Source: a virus. Taken from it: a stretch of DNA of 31,694 nt. Numbering within the stretch: position 1 is the first letter of the stretch; each line of letters opens with the position of its first letter. Below the pieces are notes generated by a model. That model worked only from the letters and a program-made list of their open reading frames with translations. It had not been told where the DNA came from and did not search any database. The stretch spans positions 1 to 31,694 of the IMG/VR virus record IMGVR_UViG_3300009320_000080. One strand, given 5' to 3'. The position numbers and the translations under genes are program-made. Shown here one piece after another: positions 20,996 through 28,823 of the stretch.

Positions 20996-21552
20996 GGGTT
21001 CAATCCCTCCACGTGAATTTCAACCTCGACCTCGCCGTCAGGGCCGTCGCCGGGGTCGATCATGTCCACGTCAATCCAAGCCCTGTTGAAGTCGTCCAGA
21101 CCCGTCACTTTGTAGTCAACGTCGTACGTCAGTGGCATGGTCAGGACCGCACCGCCGCGTCTGGTTTCGCCCTCGACTGTAACCTCGTGCGTTTCGGTCA
21201 TGTCACCGATGCTGTATTCGGTCAGGAAGTCCACATCCGTGAACAGGGTCGCGCGGATGGCTTCGACCAACGAGTCAACCGCCGCTGCCAATGCCGCGTC
21301 CGCAACCGCTCCAGTGCCAGCCCCGACCTTCTGTTCGACCATGACTTGATACAGGACGTTGACCGTACGCCGAAAATGGAGCGGACCATCGGACATGGAC
21401 TCGTCCGCGACCGGCTCCGTGACCACGGACACGAGCGGCAATTCAGACGGGTCGAATTTCGTGACGCGCGTATCGTACACGTTCACACCCGACAACAGCG
21501 TACCGGCTTTTAGTCGGGTCACGATGTCGGTTCTGACCGTTGTCACGCTCAT
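20992..21552 (-). CDS. Tail terminator / completion protein
   Basis: A 186-residue protein in the place of Mu gp37 and lambda gpU. ATG 21552 overlaps the joiner gene stop (ATGA) and CGGAG lies upstream. The layout TTVRTDIVTRLKAGTLLSGVNVYDTRVTKFDPSELPLVSVVTE, then RRTVNVLYQVMVE, a helical alanine-rich part (ADAALAAAVDSLVEAI) and a final TYDVDYKV is typical of terminators that cap the tail tube and bind the head connector. The C-terminal 30 residues are acidic and extended. Confidence 0.65.
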   Translation of the reverse strand: MSVTTVRTDIVTRLKAGTLLSGVNVYDTRVTKFDPSELPLVSVVTEPVADESMSDGPLHFRRTVNVLYQVMVEQKVGAGTGAVADAALAAAVDSLVEAIRATLFTDVDFLTEYSIGDMTETHEVTVEGETRRGGAVLTMPLTYDVDYKVTGLDDFNRAWIDVDMIDPGDGPDGEVEVEIHVEGLNP

Positions 21553-21878
21553 ACACCAGTCTCCGAAAGTCGCAGTTTCATGCTGCCGTGACCGCCCGGT
21601 TGCATTTCCTCAACCGCGTATTCAACCGTTTCGATGGTCACGCGATCTTCCAGTTGCGGGTCCTGTGGCAGGTCCGCGAGTCGGATGTCGATAACAGGCG
21701 CGGTCGTGGACACTTCCACGTCACCCTCCACGTCAACAACATCGAACGCGCTATCAAACGAAATGCAGTCGAATGTCGCGGTCGGGGATCCGCCCTTGCA
21801 GACGTACTCGACCTCACAGCCGAAAGTTTCCTTACCGGCTTTAATCGGGCAATCTGCAAGGGCGGTCCAGTTGCTCAC
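21549..21878 (-). CDS. Head-tail joining protein, gpFII-like
   Basis: A 109-residue protein, close to lambda gpFII in length, starting at GTG 21878 with GAGG upstream. The C-terminal half reads IDIRLADLPQDPQLEDRVTIETVEYAVEEMQPGGHGSMKLRL in order, that is, the family pattern of a beta-barrel ending VEYxVxxxxPxGxGxxxLRL. The N-terminal half contains CEVEYVCKGGSPTATFD. It probably sits between connector and tail terminator. Gene order (head decoration, joiner, terminator) supports this. Confidence 0.65.
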   Translation of the reverse strand: MSNWTALADCPIKAGKETFGCEVEYVCKGGSPTATFDCISFDSAFDVVDVEGDVEVSTTAPVIDIRLADLPQDPQLEDRVTIETVEYAVEEMQPGGHGSMKLRLSETGV

Positions 21879-21887
21879 GCGCCACCT

Positions 21888-23006
21888 CTACAGGTCGGTC
21901 ACGAACACGTTGAATTTCGCCTCAGCGGTCTCGTTGGCGGTGACAGTGACAGTGATCGCGCCGGTCCCGTCCATCGCTACGCTTGCAACGATCTGGTCAT
22001 TGGTCTGCGTCGGGACGCATGACGTGATTGTCCACCCGACGATCGTTGCATCCGCGCCGCTGGAACCGGCTGCGGCACCGAGTGCAATCACAACCTCCAC
22101 GACCTTAAGGTCGGCATACTGCACGGCCTCGTCGCGCACCTCGAAAAGTGCACCTTCCACGTCCGTCGCTGCATACTCGCCAGCCGAGTCTTCGATGCCG
22201 ATCAGGGACGCGCCCTTCGCGTTTGCGTTGGATGCAAGGTCGGCGTCGGTTGCGAGCGCGGAAAGCAGCGTAGTGCTGTCCTTCACCGTTTTGTCAGCCG
22301 CGGCGGATGTGATTACATAGTCGGCTCCACCAGCGGCACCGGTTGCATTCTCGACCACGTCGGCGATCACGACGCCTGAGTCGGACTGCGCGCGGTCAGC
22401 AGCGGCAGTTCCGACCAGGTTGCCGGCCCCGCCTACCGCGGCCATCGTCGGAACGTCGCCAGCACTGATCAGGGAGTCTTGCTGCGTCTTGTCCGCGGCG
22501 CTGGACATGATCAGGTTGCCGGCCGTTCCTACGGCAGCCATCGTCGCCACGTCATCTTTGCTGATGCCGGAGTCGGCGGCGTTGTCGGTTGCGGACAGGC
22601 TCACGAGGTTATCTGTGACCCCGCCTGACACCTTATCCATCTTGTTCGAGATATCTTCGTTGCCAGCCGTGCCTCGGTTTTCCACGAACACATACGCAAC
22701 CGTGGCCAGGTTCGCGGCGACTTTCGTGAAATACCCGACCTGTCGGTTACTGGCGTCGTCCACGTTCGTGAATTCGTCGCTGGTCGAGTTGAAGTACGCG
22801 GGCTCACCCTCGGCGATGGTCACGCCGCTGGTCTTGGTTACGTACCATATGCCGCTCATGGCACATGCGACCGAATCACCGGAGTCGCCGTCTTTCAACG
22901 GCAGGACCAGTTTTCCAGCCTGCAGTACCGGCGTCCCGGATGTGAATCCAGCGCCAGGTGCGATCAGAGTGACGATGTCGCCTTCGCCCTTGTAATTGGT
23001 AGCCAT
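21888..23006 (-). CDS. DUF2190 capsid decoration protein with internal repeats
   Basis: A 372-residue protein; GGAGG precedes ATG 23006. Residues 1-110 match DUF2190 decoration domains: MATNYKGEGDIVTLIAPGAG, then GDSVACAMSGIWYVTK and NRQVGYFTKV. Beyond them, residues 150-250 hold about three repeats of 32-33 residues (MAAVGTAGNLIMSSAADKT / MAAVGGAGNLVGTAAADRA / ATGAAGGADYVITSAAADK). A segment (EYAATDVEGALFEV) common in phage fibres follows. The C-terminus is a beta domain (VEVVIALGAAAGSSGA...VFVTDL). This suggests a short capsid fibre or a decoration protein with an extended surface domain. It directly follows the capsid fusion gene. Confidence 0.7.
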   Translation of the reverse strand: MATNYKGEGDIVTLIAPGAGFTSGTPVLQAGKLVLPLKDGDSGDSVACAMSGIWYVTKTSGVTIAEGEPAYFNSTSDEFTNVDDASNRQVGYFTKVAANLATVAYVFVENRGTAGNEDISNKMDKVSGGVTDNLVSLSATDNAADSGISKDDVATMAAVGTAGNLIMSSAADKTQQDSLISAGDVPTMAAVGGAGNLVGTAAADRAQSDSGVVIADVVENATGAAGGADYVITSAAADKTVKDSTTLLSALATDADLASNANAKGASLIGIEDSAGEYAATDVEGALFEVRDEAVQYADLKVVEVVIALGAAAGSSGADATIVGWTITSCVPTQTNDQIVASVAMDGTGAITVTVTANETAEAKFNVFVTDL

Positions 23007-23039
23007 TGTTCTTTCCTCCGTTTGTCAAATGTTGACCTT

Positions 23040-23065
23040 CGGGGCGGACAACAGCGCCCGCCCCG
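23040..23065 (-). other. GC-rich hairpin after the capsid gene
   Basis: In the 66-base gap between the capsid fusion and decoration genes, an 8-bp perfect stem (CGGGGCGG and CCGCCCCG) closes a ten-base loop. No T-run follows, so it is not a standard terminator. It could stabilise the 3' end of the capsid message, slow transcription, or act as a processing site to set the ratio of capsid to downstream proteins. Confidence 0.55.
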
Positions 23066-23072
23066 TTTCGGA

Positions 23073-25037
23073 TCACGCGCCTGCGTTGTAGGCCAGCCCG
23101 CGCCAGTCTTTCGCCTTCGCAGCGAAGAATTGCCGCCACTGAACCACAACCGCATCAATGCTTTCCTCGCGGTAGGACTTGGTTTCGGGACCGTCAGTAC
23201 CGGCAAGGAAACCGTAGTCCACGGTATCGATCTCGTTCGGGCTGGCCGCGCCGTACCATTTGACCGCGCTCAGACCGTTCAGGATCGGGTCTGCGACTAC
23301 CTGTAGCTGTTGCTGCGCCTTCGTCGCGACCGTTGCGGACGATGTCGGCTGATACCCGGCAGTCTCCATCAACTGGTCCACGCCGAATTTGAGCGCCCAC
23401 GGAATGATTAGGAAACGCATCGGAACGCCGACGGTCGCCACGTCATCAACGCCGGTCTGCGTTGCGATCAGGGTGTCTAGTTGCGCGATACGGACCGCAG
23501 TCGGTACGCCAGCAGACCCGCCGATGTTGCTGTGGTCGGCATGAAACAAGACCGTTCCATCACCCATCGCCGGGTTTGCATTGAGCACGCCGCTGTACAC
23601 GGTCACGCTTTGCTTGCGGGCGCACGCTGAACCGGCTTTGATTGCCAGTCCGACGAAAGCATCGATATCGTCATCGATTGCCATCTCGTCACTGTACGCG
23701 AAACGGTTGCCGGACTTGGAAAGCGCCCACTGCTCACGCCTTTCGCCGAGTGTGACGTACTGGTATTCACCCAGTTCGGCCACGTCCTCGGTATTCGGGA
23801 ATTCTCCGACCGCAATTTCGTTCTTGGTCTGGAGGTTGCGAAGGTCACGTCGTCTGCACCACAGCGGGAAAGTACGCATGTATTCCGTATATGCCTTCAT
23901 CATGGCTTTCTCGCCCACGTCTGCGAACACGAACGGGAAGTCGGATGTCGAATGCGGTCCGGCGCGCATGGCCAAATCAATTACCTTTGTAGGCGGCATG
24001 GTTCGGGTACCGCCGACGCCCTTCTTTGCCAGGTGCTCGCGGGCCATGTCCACGATAGACATGTAGACAAACGGGTTTGACCGTTCGTCAATCTCCATGT
24101 CAGGGAATGAACGCTTCATCAATGCGCCGGTCATGCCTTTGGCGCGCGTGTCGAATTCGTCCACTTCAACACTGACCTGGTTGTGCGTTTCGGTTTCGGC
24201 GTCGGCGCGGTCCGCGTGCAGGTCGATGAGTGCGCCGCGTACCTCGTCCAGCGTCTTGTTGCTGTTGCGGAGATCGAGATATTCATCGGAGTCGCGGTCG
24301 ATCTCGAGCTTGCGCGCTGTCAGTTCGATACCATCGATCCGTTTGCGTGCCAGTGCCTCGCCCTCTTTCCGGGCCTTGTCAGTTTCGGCCTTTACGTCCA
24401 CCTCCGGCTTGCGCTCATCGGCAGGCGTTTCGACCTTTTCGTCGGTCTTGCTTTCCTTTCCCATGTTTTCCTCCATGGTTTCGAGTGAATCGCTTGATCG
24501 AAACGAAGCCGCCGCATCCGCGCCAATCGGCACGGCGGACAGTTCGTATGGTTCCCAGTCCGTGACCCGTACATCGTCGGGTCCATCTTCGTTTTCAGTC
24601 ACGTCCTGTTTGTGGATGACGTAACCGACTGAAATGTTGCGGATGATGCCGTCCTTGATGTCGGCAACGGTGTCAGCGTTGCGGTCGGCACTGGACAGCC
24701 TGACGGTCGCGTACGCCTTGCCGTCTTTGAGTTCGGTGCTGTCAGCGGTCACGTGGCCGATCACGCTTTCAAGCTTGCGGCTGTCATGCGCGGCAAGAAA
24801 CGGGGCGTTGCCGGAATTAAGCCGATCGAGCCTGACAGCCTTTTTACTGATCTCCAACACTTCGTTATACGGGCCACGTACCCACGAATAGCGTTTGACT
24901 GGTGCCTCAGTCGTCCATAGGATATCGACCGTTCTCTTTTCTTCGTCGTACGTTTCAGGTGCGAACGTAGCCTCACGGCTGAAAAGTTCCATCCCGTCAC
25001 GCTTGATGGTTTCAGGTTTCGTCGGTTTATCCGCCAT
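23073..25037 (-). CDS. Prohead protease-major capsid protein fusion
   Basis: A 654-residue protein; GAGG precedes ATG 25037, which overlaps the portal stop by eleven bases. Residues 15-180 form an HK97-type prohead protease (U35): LNSGNAPFLAAHDSRKLESVIG with His84, IIRNISVGYVI with Ser136, and YELSAVPIGADAAA. Residues 185-300 are charged and helical (many E, K, R), like a scaffolding delta domain. Residues 300-654 match Mu gpT-type major capsid protein: TRTMPPTKVIDLAMRAG, SDFPFVFADVGEKAMMKAY, FPLWCRRRDLRNL, YQYVTLGERREQWALSKSG and the final DYGFLAGTDGPE. One chain thus supplies protease, scaffold and coat; self-cleavage would free the coat. An internal ATG at residue 192 (EENMGKES) could also allow a shorter product. 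Confidence 0.85.
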   Translation of the reverse strand: MADKPTKPETIKRDGMELFSREATFAPETYDEEKRTVDILWTTEAPVKRYSWVRGPYNEVLEISKKAVRLDRLNSGNAPFLAAHDSRKLESVIGHVTADSTELKDGKAYATVRLSSADRNADTVADIKDGIIRNISVGYVIHKQDVTENEDGPDDVRVTDWEPYELSAVPIGADAAASFRSSDSLETMEENMGKESKTDEKVETPADERKPEVDVKAETDKARKEGEALARKRIDGIELTARKLEIDRDSDEYLDLRNSNKTLDEVRGALIDLHADRADAETETHNQVSVEVDEFDTRAKGMTGALMKRSFPDMEIDERSNPFVYMSIVDMAREHLAKKGVGGTRTMPPTKVIDLAMRAGPHSTSDFPFVFADVGEKAMMKAYTEYMRTFPLWCRRRDLRNLQTKNEIAVGEFPNTEDVAELGEYQYVTLGERREQWALSKSGNRFAYSDEMAIDDDIDAFVGLAIKAGSACARKQSVTVYSGVLNANPAMGDGTVLFHADHSNIGGSAGVPTAVRIAQLDTLIATQTGVDDVATVGVPMRFLIIPWALKFGVDQLMETAGYQPTSSATVATKAQQQLQVVADPILNGLSAVKWYGAASPNEIDTVDYGFLAGTDGPETKSYREESIDAVVVQWRQFFAAKAKDWRGLAYNAGA

Positions 25038-26580
25038 CGATCACCTCGCCTTCTGGTATCAAATCCACTTCGCCGGTCGTGGCGTTCATCACGAACCGGA
25101 TCAAGTCGCCGCCGCTATTCTCACCGTTCGACTGCACCTGACCAGCCATCGATACCTGCGCGGGTATCGAGTCGAATACGAGTCCGTACTTATCTGCAAG
25201 CTCTTTGAATTTTTTACCTTCCAGCAGAACGTCTTTGTAGTCGTCGCCCTTTTCGGCAATGATGTCAGGCATGGACCGCGTACCGGAACGGGCTTCGAGT
25301 TTGTCTGCGGTCGCCTCTTTGAACCGGTCTATCTCCGTGAATCGTGGATACGCCCATTTCAGCATGTATTCGGATGACAATACGAATAGTCCAGCGGCCT
25401 GCGCAGCATCCAGCCACCATTGCAGGACCGGACGATGAAATAGCGGCACGACAATACCCTTTTGCCACTGACTGATCATGCGCCTGTATCCGAGCAGACC
25501 GGCGCGACTGGACGAGTAATTGGAATTCGACCAGTCACCGGTCATGAGTTCGTATGGAAGTCTGCCACCCGCTGCGATGGCCCGTTGCTGGACCCTCATG
25601 TATTTGTCGTAATTGTCGGTATTCTTTGGCTGGAAAAATGTGATCTTCTTGCCGGCGCGCGTCCGGGTTATCAGCATGGGTTCAAGCTGTTCGACGATAC
25701 GCCCGTCAACGTCCGTTATCGCGGGTGCGATACCGTCGTTTTTCGTGCCATCGTCTTTACTGGCCGGCAACATATCGTCGTCATCCTCGTCGCCTTCGAT
25801 GTTGGCCATGACACAACTCGACCCTTCAAGCCGTTTCAATTCCGACCAGTTGTAGTTTTTGAGATCTTCCAGGAGCAGGGCCGTAGTCGAAAGCAGGGGT
25901 GCGCCGCGAACCTGCCCCGGACGCTCGGCCCTGAACAGGTGCGCTATCAGTTCTGCGGGTACTCGTCTGCTCACGGTCGTGTACGATGTCGAATACAGGC
26001 CGTCATCGCCGGGGTGTTCCGGCAATATCCAATACGCAGCCAAGCGGTCTATCGCGTCAAACTCCACGCCCTGAACTATCTTCCCGCCGTTGGGTAGCTT
26101 GCCGGACTTGGAACTGTCCAGCATGTCGGCTTCGAGTATCTGCAGGTCCAGCGGCACGAGCAGGTCGTCACTCATCTTGCGCGGTCGTTTTCGTATCAGG
26201 ACTTCGCCCGACTCCAACCAGCCGCGACATGCCATTACCTGCTTACCGACCCAGTTCACGCGTTCGCCCCATTCCTGCCACGCTGCTTTGATGGCCTTGT
26301 CCGTAGCGTCGTTGCCAGTGTCGATGTTGGGGTTGATGCCATCGCCTATCAGGTTCGATACGTGTTCCTCGATCGCTTTCGCGGCGTAGCAGTCGTTTCG
26401 CACAAGATCGCGTGAACGGGCTCGCAGGTTGGGTAGGGCCGCTGCCAGTTCCTTGTTCGCGGACGATCCCGTCGTAGTCCAGTGACTCGTATGGCGTCCG
26501 ACCTTAGCGGCCTCGTAATCACGCAACAGCCACTTGCGGAGTTTACGTTTGAACCAGCCTCGCTTTCGACGCTTGCCCAT
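25027..26580 (-). CDS. Portal protein, lambda gpB family
   Basis: A 517-residue portal; ATG 26580 is chosen over the TTG one codon earlier because GGGAG lies six bases before it and it overlaps the joiner stop by one base (TGATG). The family pattern is LRARSRDLVRNDCYAAKAIEEHVSNLIGDGI near the N-terminus, WQEWGERVNW, CRGWLESGEVLIRK, LQILEADML, GVEFDAIDRLAAYWILPEHP, PAELIAHLFRAERPGQVRGAPLL and YELMTGDWSNSNYSSSRAG. Length agrees with lambda gpB. Twelve copies form the ring through which the terminase pumps DNA. The N-terminus is very basic (GKRRKRGWFKRKLRK). Confidence 0.92.
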   Translation of the reverse strand: MGKRRKRGWFKRKLRKWLLRDYEAAKVGRHTSHWTTTGSSANKELAAALPNLRARSRDLVRNDCYAAKAIEEHVSNLIGDGINPNIDTGNDATDKAIKAAWQEWGERVNWVGKQVMACRGWLESGEVLIRKRPRKMSDDLLVPLDLQILEADMLDSSKSGKLPNGGKIVQGVEFDAIDRLAAYWILPEHPGDDGLYSTSYTTVSRRVPAELIAHLFRAERPGQVRGAPLLSTTALLLEDLKNYNWSELKRLEGSSCVMANIEGDEDDDDMLPASKDDGTKNDGIAPAITDVDGRIVEQLEPMLITRTRAGKKITFFQPKNTDNYDKYMRVQQRAIAAGGRLPYELMTGDWSNSNYSSSRAGLLGYRRMISQWQKGIVVPLFHRPVLQWWLDAAQAAGLFVLSSEYMLKWAYPRFTEIDRFKEATADKLEARSGTRSMPDIIAEKGDDYKDVLLEGKKFKELADKYGLVFDSIPAQVSMAGQVQSNGENSGGDLIRFVMNATTGEVDLIPEGEVIDGG

Positions 26581-26780
26581 CAACTACTCCCGCGACTGAA
26601 TTGACCATAGGTCGTGGATGGTTTCTTTGGCGTTGCCAGATATCGGACGATCAGGTTTCGGGTTGTGAGCATGGAGTCGAGACTGCGATATTTGACGGTC
26701 TTGTCGCCGTGACTGACAGTGCGCGCACCGGTTGCGATGGCTTCATCAAGGTTGTCGAGGTCGGTTTGCGTCCAGCCCAC
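26580..26780 (-). CDS. Head-tail joining protein, lambda gpW-like
   Basis: A 66-residue protein, nearly the size of lambda gpW (68). GTG 26780 is selected because GGAGG lies five bases before it; the GTG two codons upstream would lie inside that site. The pattern GWTQTDLDNLDEAIATGARTVSHGDKTVKYRSLDSMLTTRN follows gpW: helix, short hairpin with G-D-K-x-V-x-Y-R-S, helix. GpW plugs the portal so the packaged DNA does not leak. It lies between terminase and portal exactly as lambda A-W-B. Confidence 0.8.
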   Translation of the reverse strand: MGWTQTDLDNLDEAIATGARTVSHGDKTVKYRSLDSMLTTRNLIVRYLATPKKPSTTYGQFSRGSS

Positions 26781-26817
26781 GTACACCTCCGCGCGCGTGT
26801 TGCACGCCTGGTACTAG

Positions 26818-26846
26818 GCTAGAACGGTACTCTGTGTGCCTGTCAA
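26818..26846 (-). promoter_or_regulatory. Possible leftward promoter before head genes
   Basis: In the 84-base gap after the large terminase stop, the minus strand has a perfect TTGACA (26846-26841), 17 bases of spacer, and TCTAGC (26823-26818), only three of six bases of the -10 consensus. The gap is one of the few in the structural region. It might give extra transcription of portal and capsid genes, but the weak -10 leaves doubt. Confidence 0.35.
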
Positions 26847-26864
26847 GGGGATGTTGAAATTAAT

Positions 26865-28823
26865 TTACCGAGTCCGTTGAAACACCGGTCTGCGGCGACG
26901 TGCGGGCTGTTGTCCAGCGTGCCGGGGTGGGGTCTGCATCTGTTTCCGCCTCTTGGCCTCACGCGGTTGCCTGTTTTGTTTAAGCTTGTATCCCTGGCCG
27001 GCCAGACCGACCATGGCCGCGTATGCGTACACACGACAGTCCCACGCTTCGACCGGTGCGCCTTGCGGGGCGACCCATAGGGTGGCCTTGTGGCCGGTCT
27101 TGGAATACCGCGTCTGTTTCGACTCCGCTGTCAGTTGCCGAAAATAACCGGGTACGTCGCCTTCACGGTCGCCTATCCACGGCTGGTTGCGCGGAAAATG
27201 ACAGAAACCGGGTCCGTGTTCGGTTACTTGTAGACGTGCGAAACAGTCGTTCTTTGCAGCGGTTACACCGACGAGCCGGAGTTTGATCCTGCCCTTGAAT
27301 GGCTTGCTGAATTTCGACAGGTCGAAGATCGGTCGCTCGCCCTGCGGGGTATCCGCTCCGCCCTTGATCGGCCATACGCGCCTTTTCTCCTTTTTGTAGC
27401 AGAAACGATAGACGGTCTGTGACTGGTACCCGGAGTCAATGCAACACGCGTGGATGGGTAGGTCGAATATTGCGTGCGGAAACGTGGTCGTTTTCAGGTA
27501 TTCGTCTAGCACGGACCATGGCCCGGTATCTGACAGGTCCGTGGGGTCGCCCCAAAAAATACGATAGTCAATGGACCAGCTCTCGTATTTGTCCGTCCAC
27601 GCGACTACCTCCATTTCCAGGCGGTTGTCCTGAACGTCAACACCGGCCGTGACCAGATAAGCGTCTTCGGGCAGTTTCGGGGCGAACCGTTCAACACGTT
27701 CTTCAAGGTCGCCCATGTCCAGCTTCTCGCCGTCGTCTTCGTCCCATGTCTCGGCCAGCACTGTGTTGATCCATGTCTTCAACCTGACCGGGTCGTTTTT
27801 CACCTCAACGAATTCGGCCGCGATCACGCCCCACGTGTCCCATCCGTGCGGCGCGTACAATGCAGATAGATGATATCCGGCCGTTTGACCGTCCCCGACT
27901 CTGGATGCGCGCCACTCGCCACGGGGTAGCATGTACTCCTTTTCGTGGTTTTCGATACGACCGCCGCAATATTCGCATTCGTAATAGGCTTTCTCCGGTT
28001 CGTTGCCAGGCCACTTGATGCGATATTCCCCGGTGTCCTTGTCGCGCCATCGCAGGACTTGCATTTTTTCGCAGCGCGGACACGGCACCCAGTATTCGCG
28101 CCAGTCGCTATTCTCCATCGTCTTCTCGATACGGGACGCGCCCTTGACCGTGGGCGTGGACGTGATCAGGTGTTTTCTGCTCGTCGAATAGGTCCGGGTC
28201 CGTTTCTTTGCCAGTGATATCGGGTCGCCTTCCCCGCCCACGTCGATAGGGTAGGCGTCAACCTCGTCCGTGAACAAATACCGTATCGGTTTGCCGCGAA
28301 ACCCCGTGGCCACGTTCGCGCCCGTGAAGTGCAACACGCCGCCTGGAAACCGTTTTTCCTTGATCGTGTTGTCAGAGTCGCGCAGTCTCGGATCGCCGAC
28401 CTTTTTGCGGAGACTGGGACAGTTGAAAATGAGGTTGCTGACACGGCCTTTGGATTCACGCTCGGCATCGTTCAAGGTCGGTTGCACGGCCAGAATGGGA
28501 CCGGGCGCATAGTCGATGACGTATCCCATCCACGCGTTGCCGCCGGTCGTTTTGCCCATCTGCGCCGCGAACATGAGCGCAACCGTTTCGACAGGATCGT
28601 CAACGGACAGCCTTTCGAGTATCTCCCGCATGTACGGTGTGACGTTGACGCGGTACCGGCCCGGGATCGCGCCATCCGCCGTGGTCAGGATCATGTTTTT
28701 TTCCGCCCACTGCCACACGTTCAAAGGCGGCGGCGGACGATACAGTGATAGGTCAGCGGTTTCGTGGTCGAGGGTGGTTGCAGGTTCACCTATAGAACAA
28801 GTCCTGTTGTCGTGTCGCTTCAA
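26865..28823 (-). CDS. terL: Terminase large subunit, lambda gpA family
   Basis: A 652-residue packaging motor and nuclease, near the 641 of lambda gpA. TTG 28823 is chosen: AGGAG lies seven bases upstream and it overlaps the methyltransferase stop (TTGA). The N-terminal ATPase has AAQMGKTTGG as a variant Walker A, LFTDEVDAYP as Walker B and LITSTPTVKGASRIE as the coupling motif. CPRC and CEYC form a zinc-binding insert typical of gpA. The C-terminal nuclease carries the acidic residues in VTAGVDVQDNRLEMEVVAW, CCIDSGYQSQTVY and APVEAWDCRVYAYAA. The last 40 residues are basic. In other phages of this family the small subunit gene lies directly upstream; here two genes intervene. Confidence 0.93.
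   Translation of the reverse strand: MKRHDNRTCSIGEPATTLDHETADLSLYRPPPPLNVWQWAEKNMILTTADGAIPGRYRVNVTPYMREILERLSVDDPVETVALMFAAQMGKTTGGNAWMGYVIDYAPGPILAVQPTLNDAERESKGRVSNLIFNCPSLRKKVGDPRLRDSDNTIKEKRFPGGVLHFTGANVATGFRGKPIRYLFTDEVDAYPIDVGGEGDPISLAKKRTRTYSTSRKHLITSTPTVKGASRIEKTMENSDWREYWVPCPRCEKMQVLRWRDKDTGEYRIKWPGNEPEKAYYECEYCGGRIENHEKEYMLPRGEWRASRVGDGQTAGYHLSALYAPHGWDTWGVIAAEFVEVKNDPVRLKTWINTVLAETWDEDDGEKLDMGDLEERVERFAPKLPEDAYLVTAGVDVQDNRLEMEVVAWTDKYESWSIDYRIFWGDPTDLSDTGPWSVLDEYLKTTTFPHAIFDLPIHACCIDSGYQSQTVYRFCYKKEKRRVWPIKGGADTPQGERPIFDLSKFSKPFKGRIKLRLVGVTAAKNDCFARLQVTEHGPGFCHFPRNQPWIGDREGDVPGYFRQLTAESKQTRYSKTGHKATLWVAPQGAPVEAWDCRVYAYAAMVGLAGQGYKLKQNRQPREAKRRKQMQTPPRHAGQQPARRRRPVFQRTR

Noticed and set aside
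23040-23065. Rho-independent terminator
   Set aside because: The stem is strong but no T-run follows on the minus strand, and essential structural genes lie immediately downstream.
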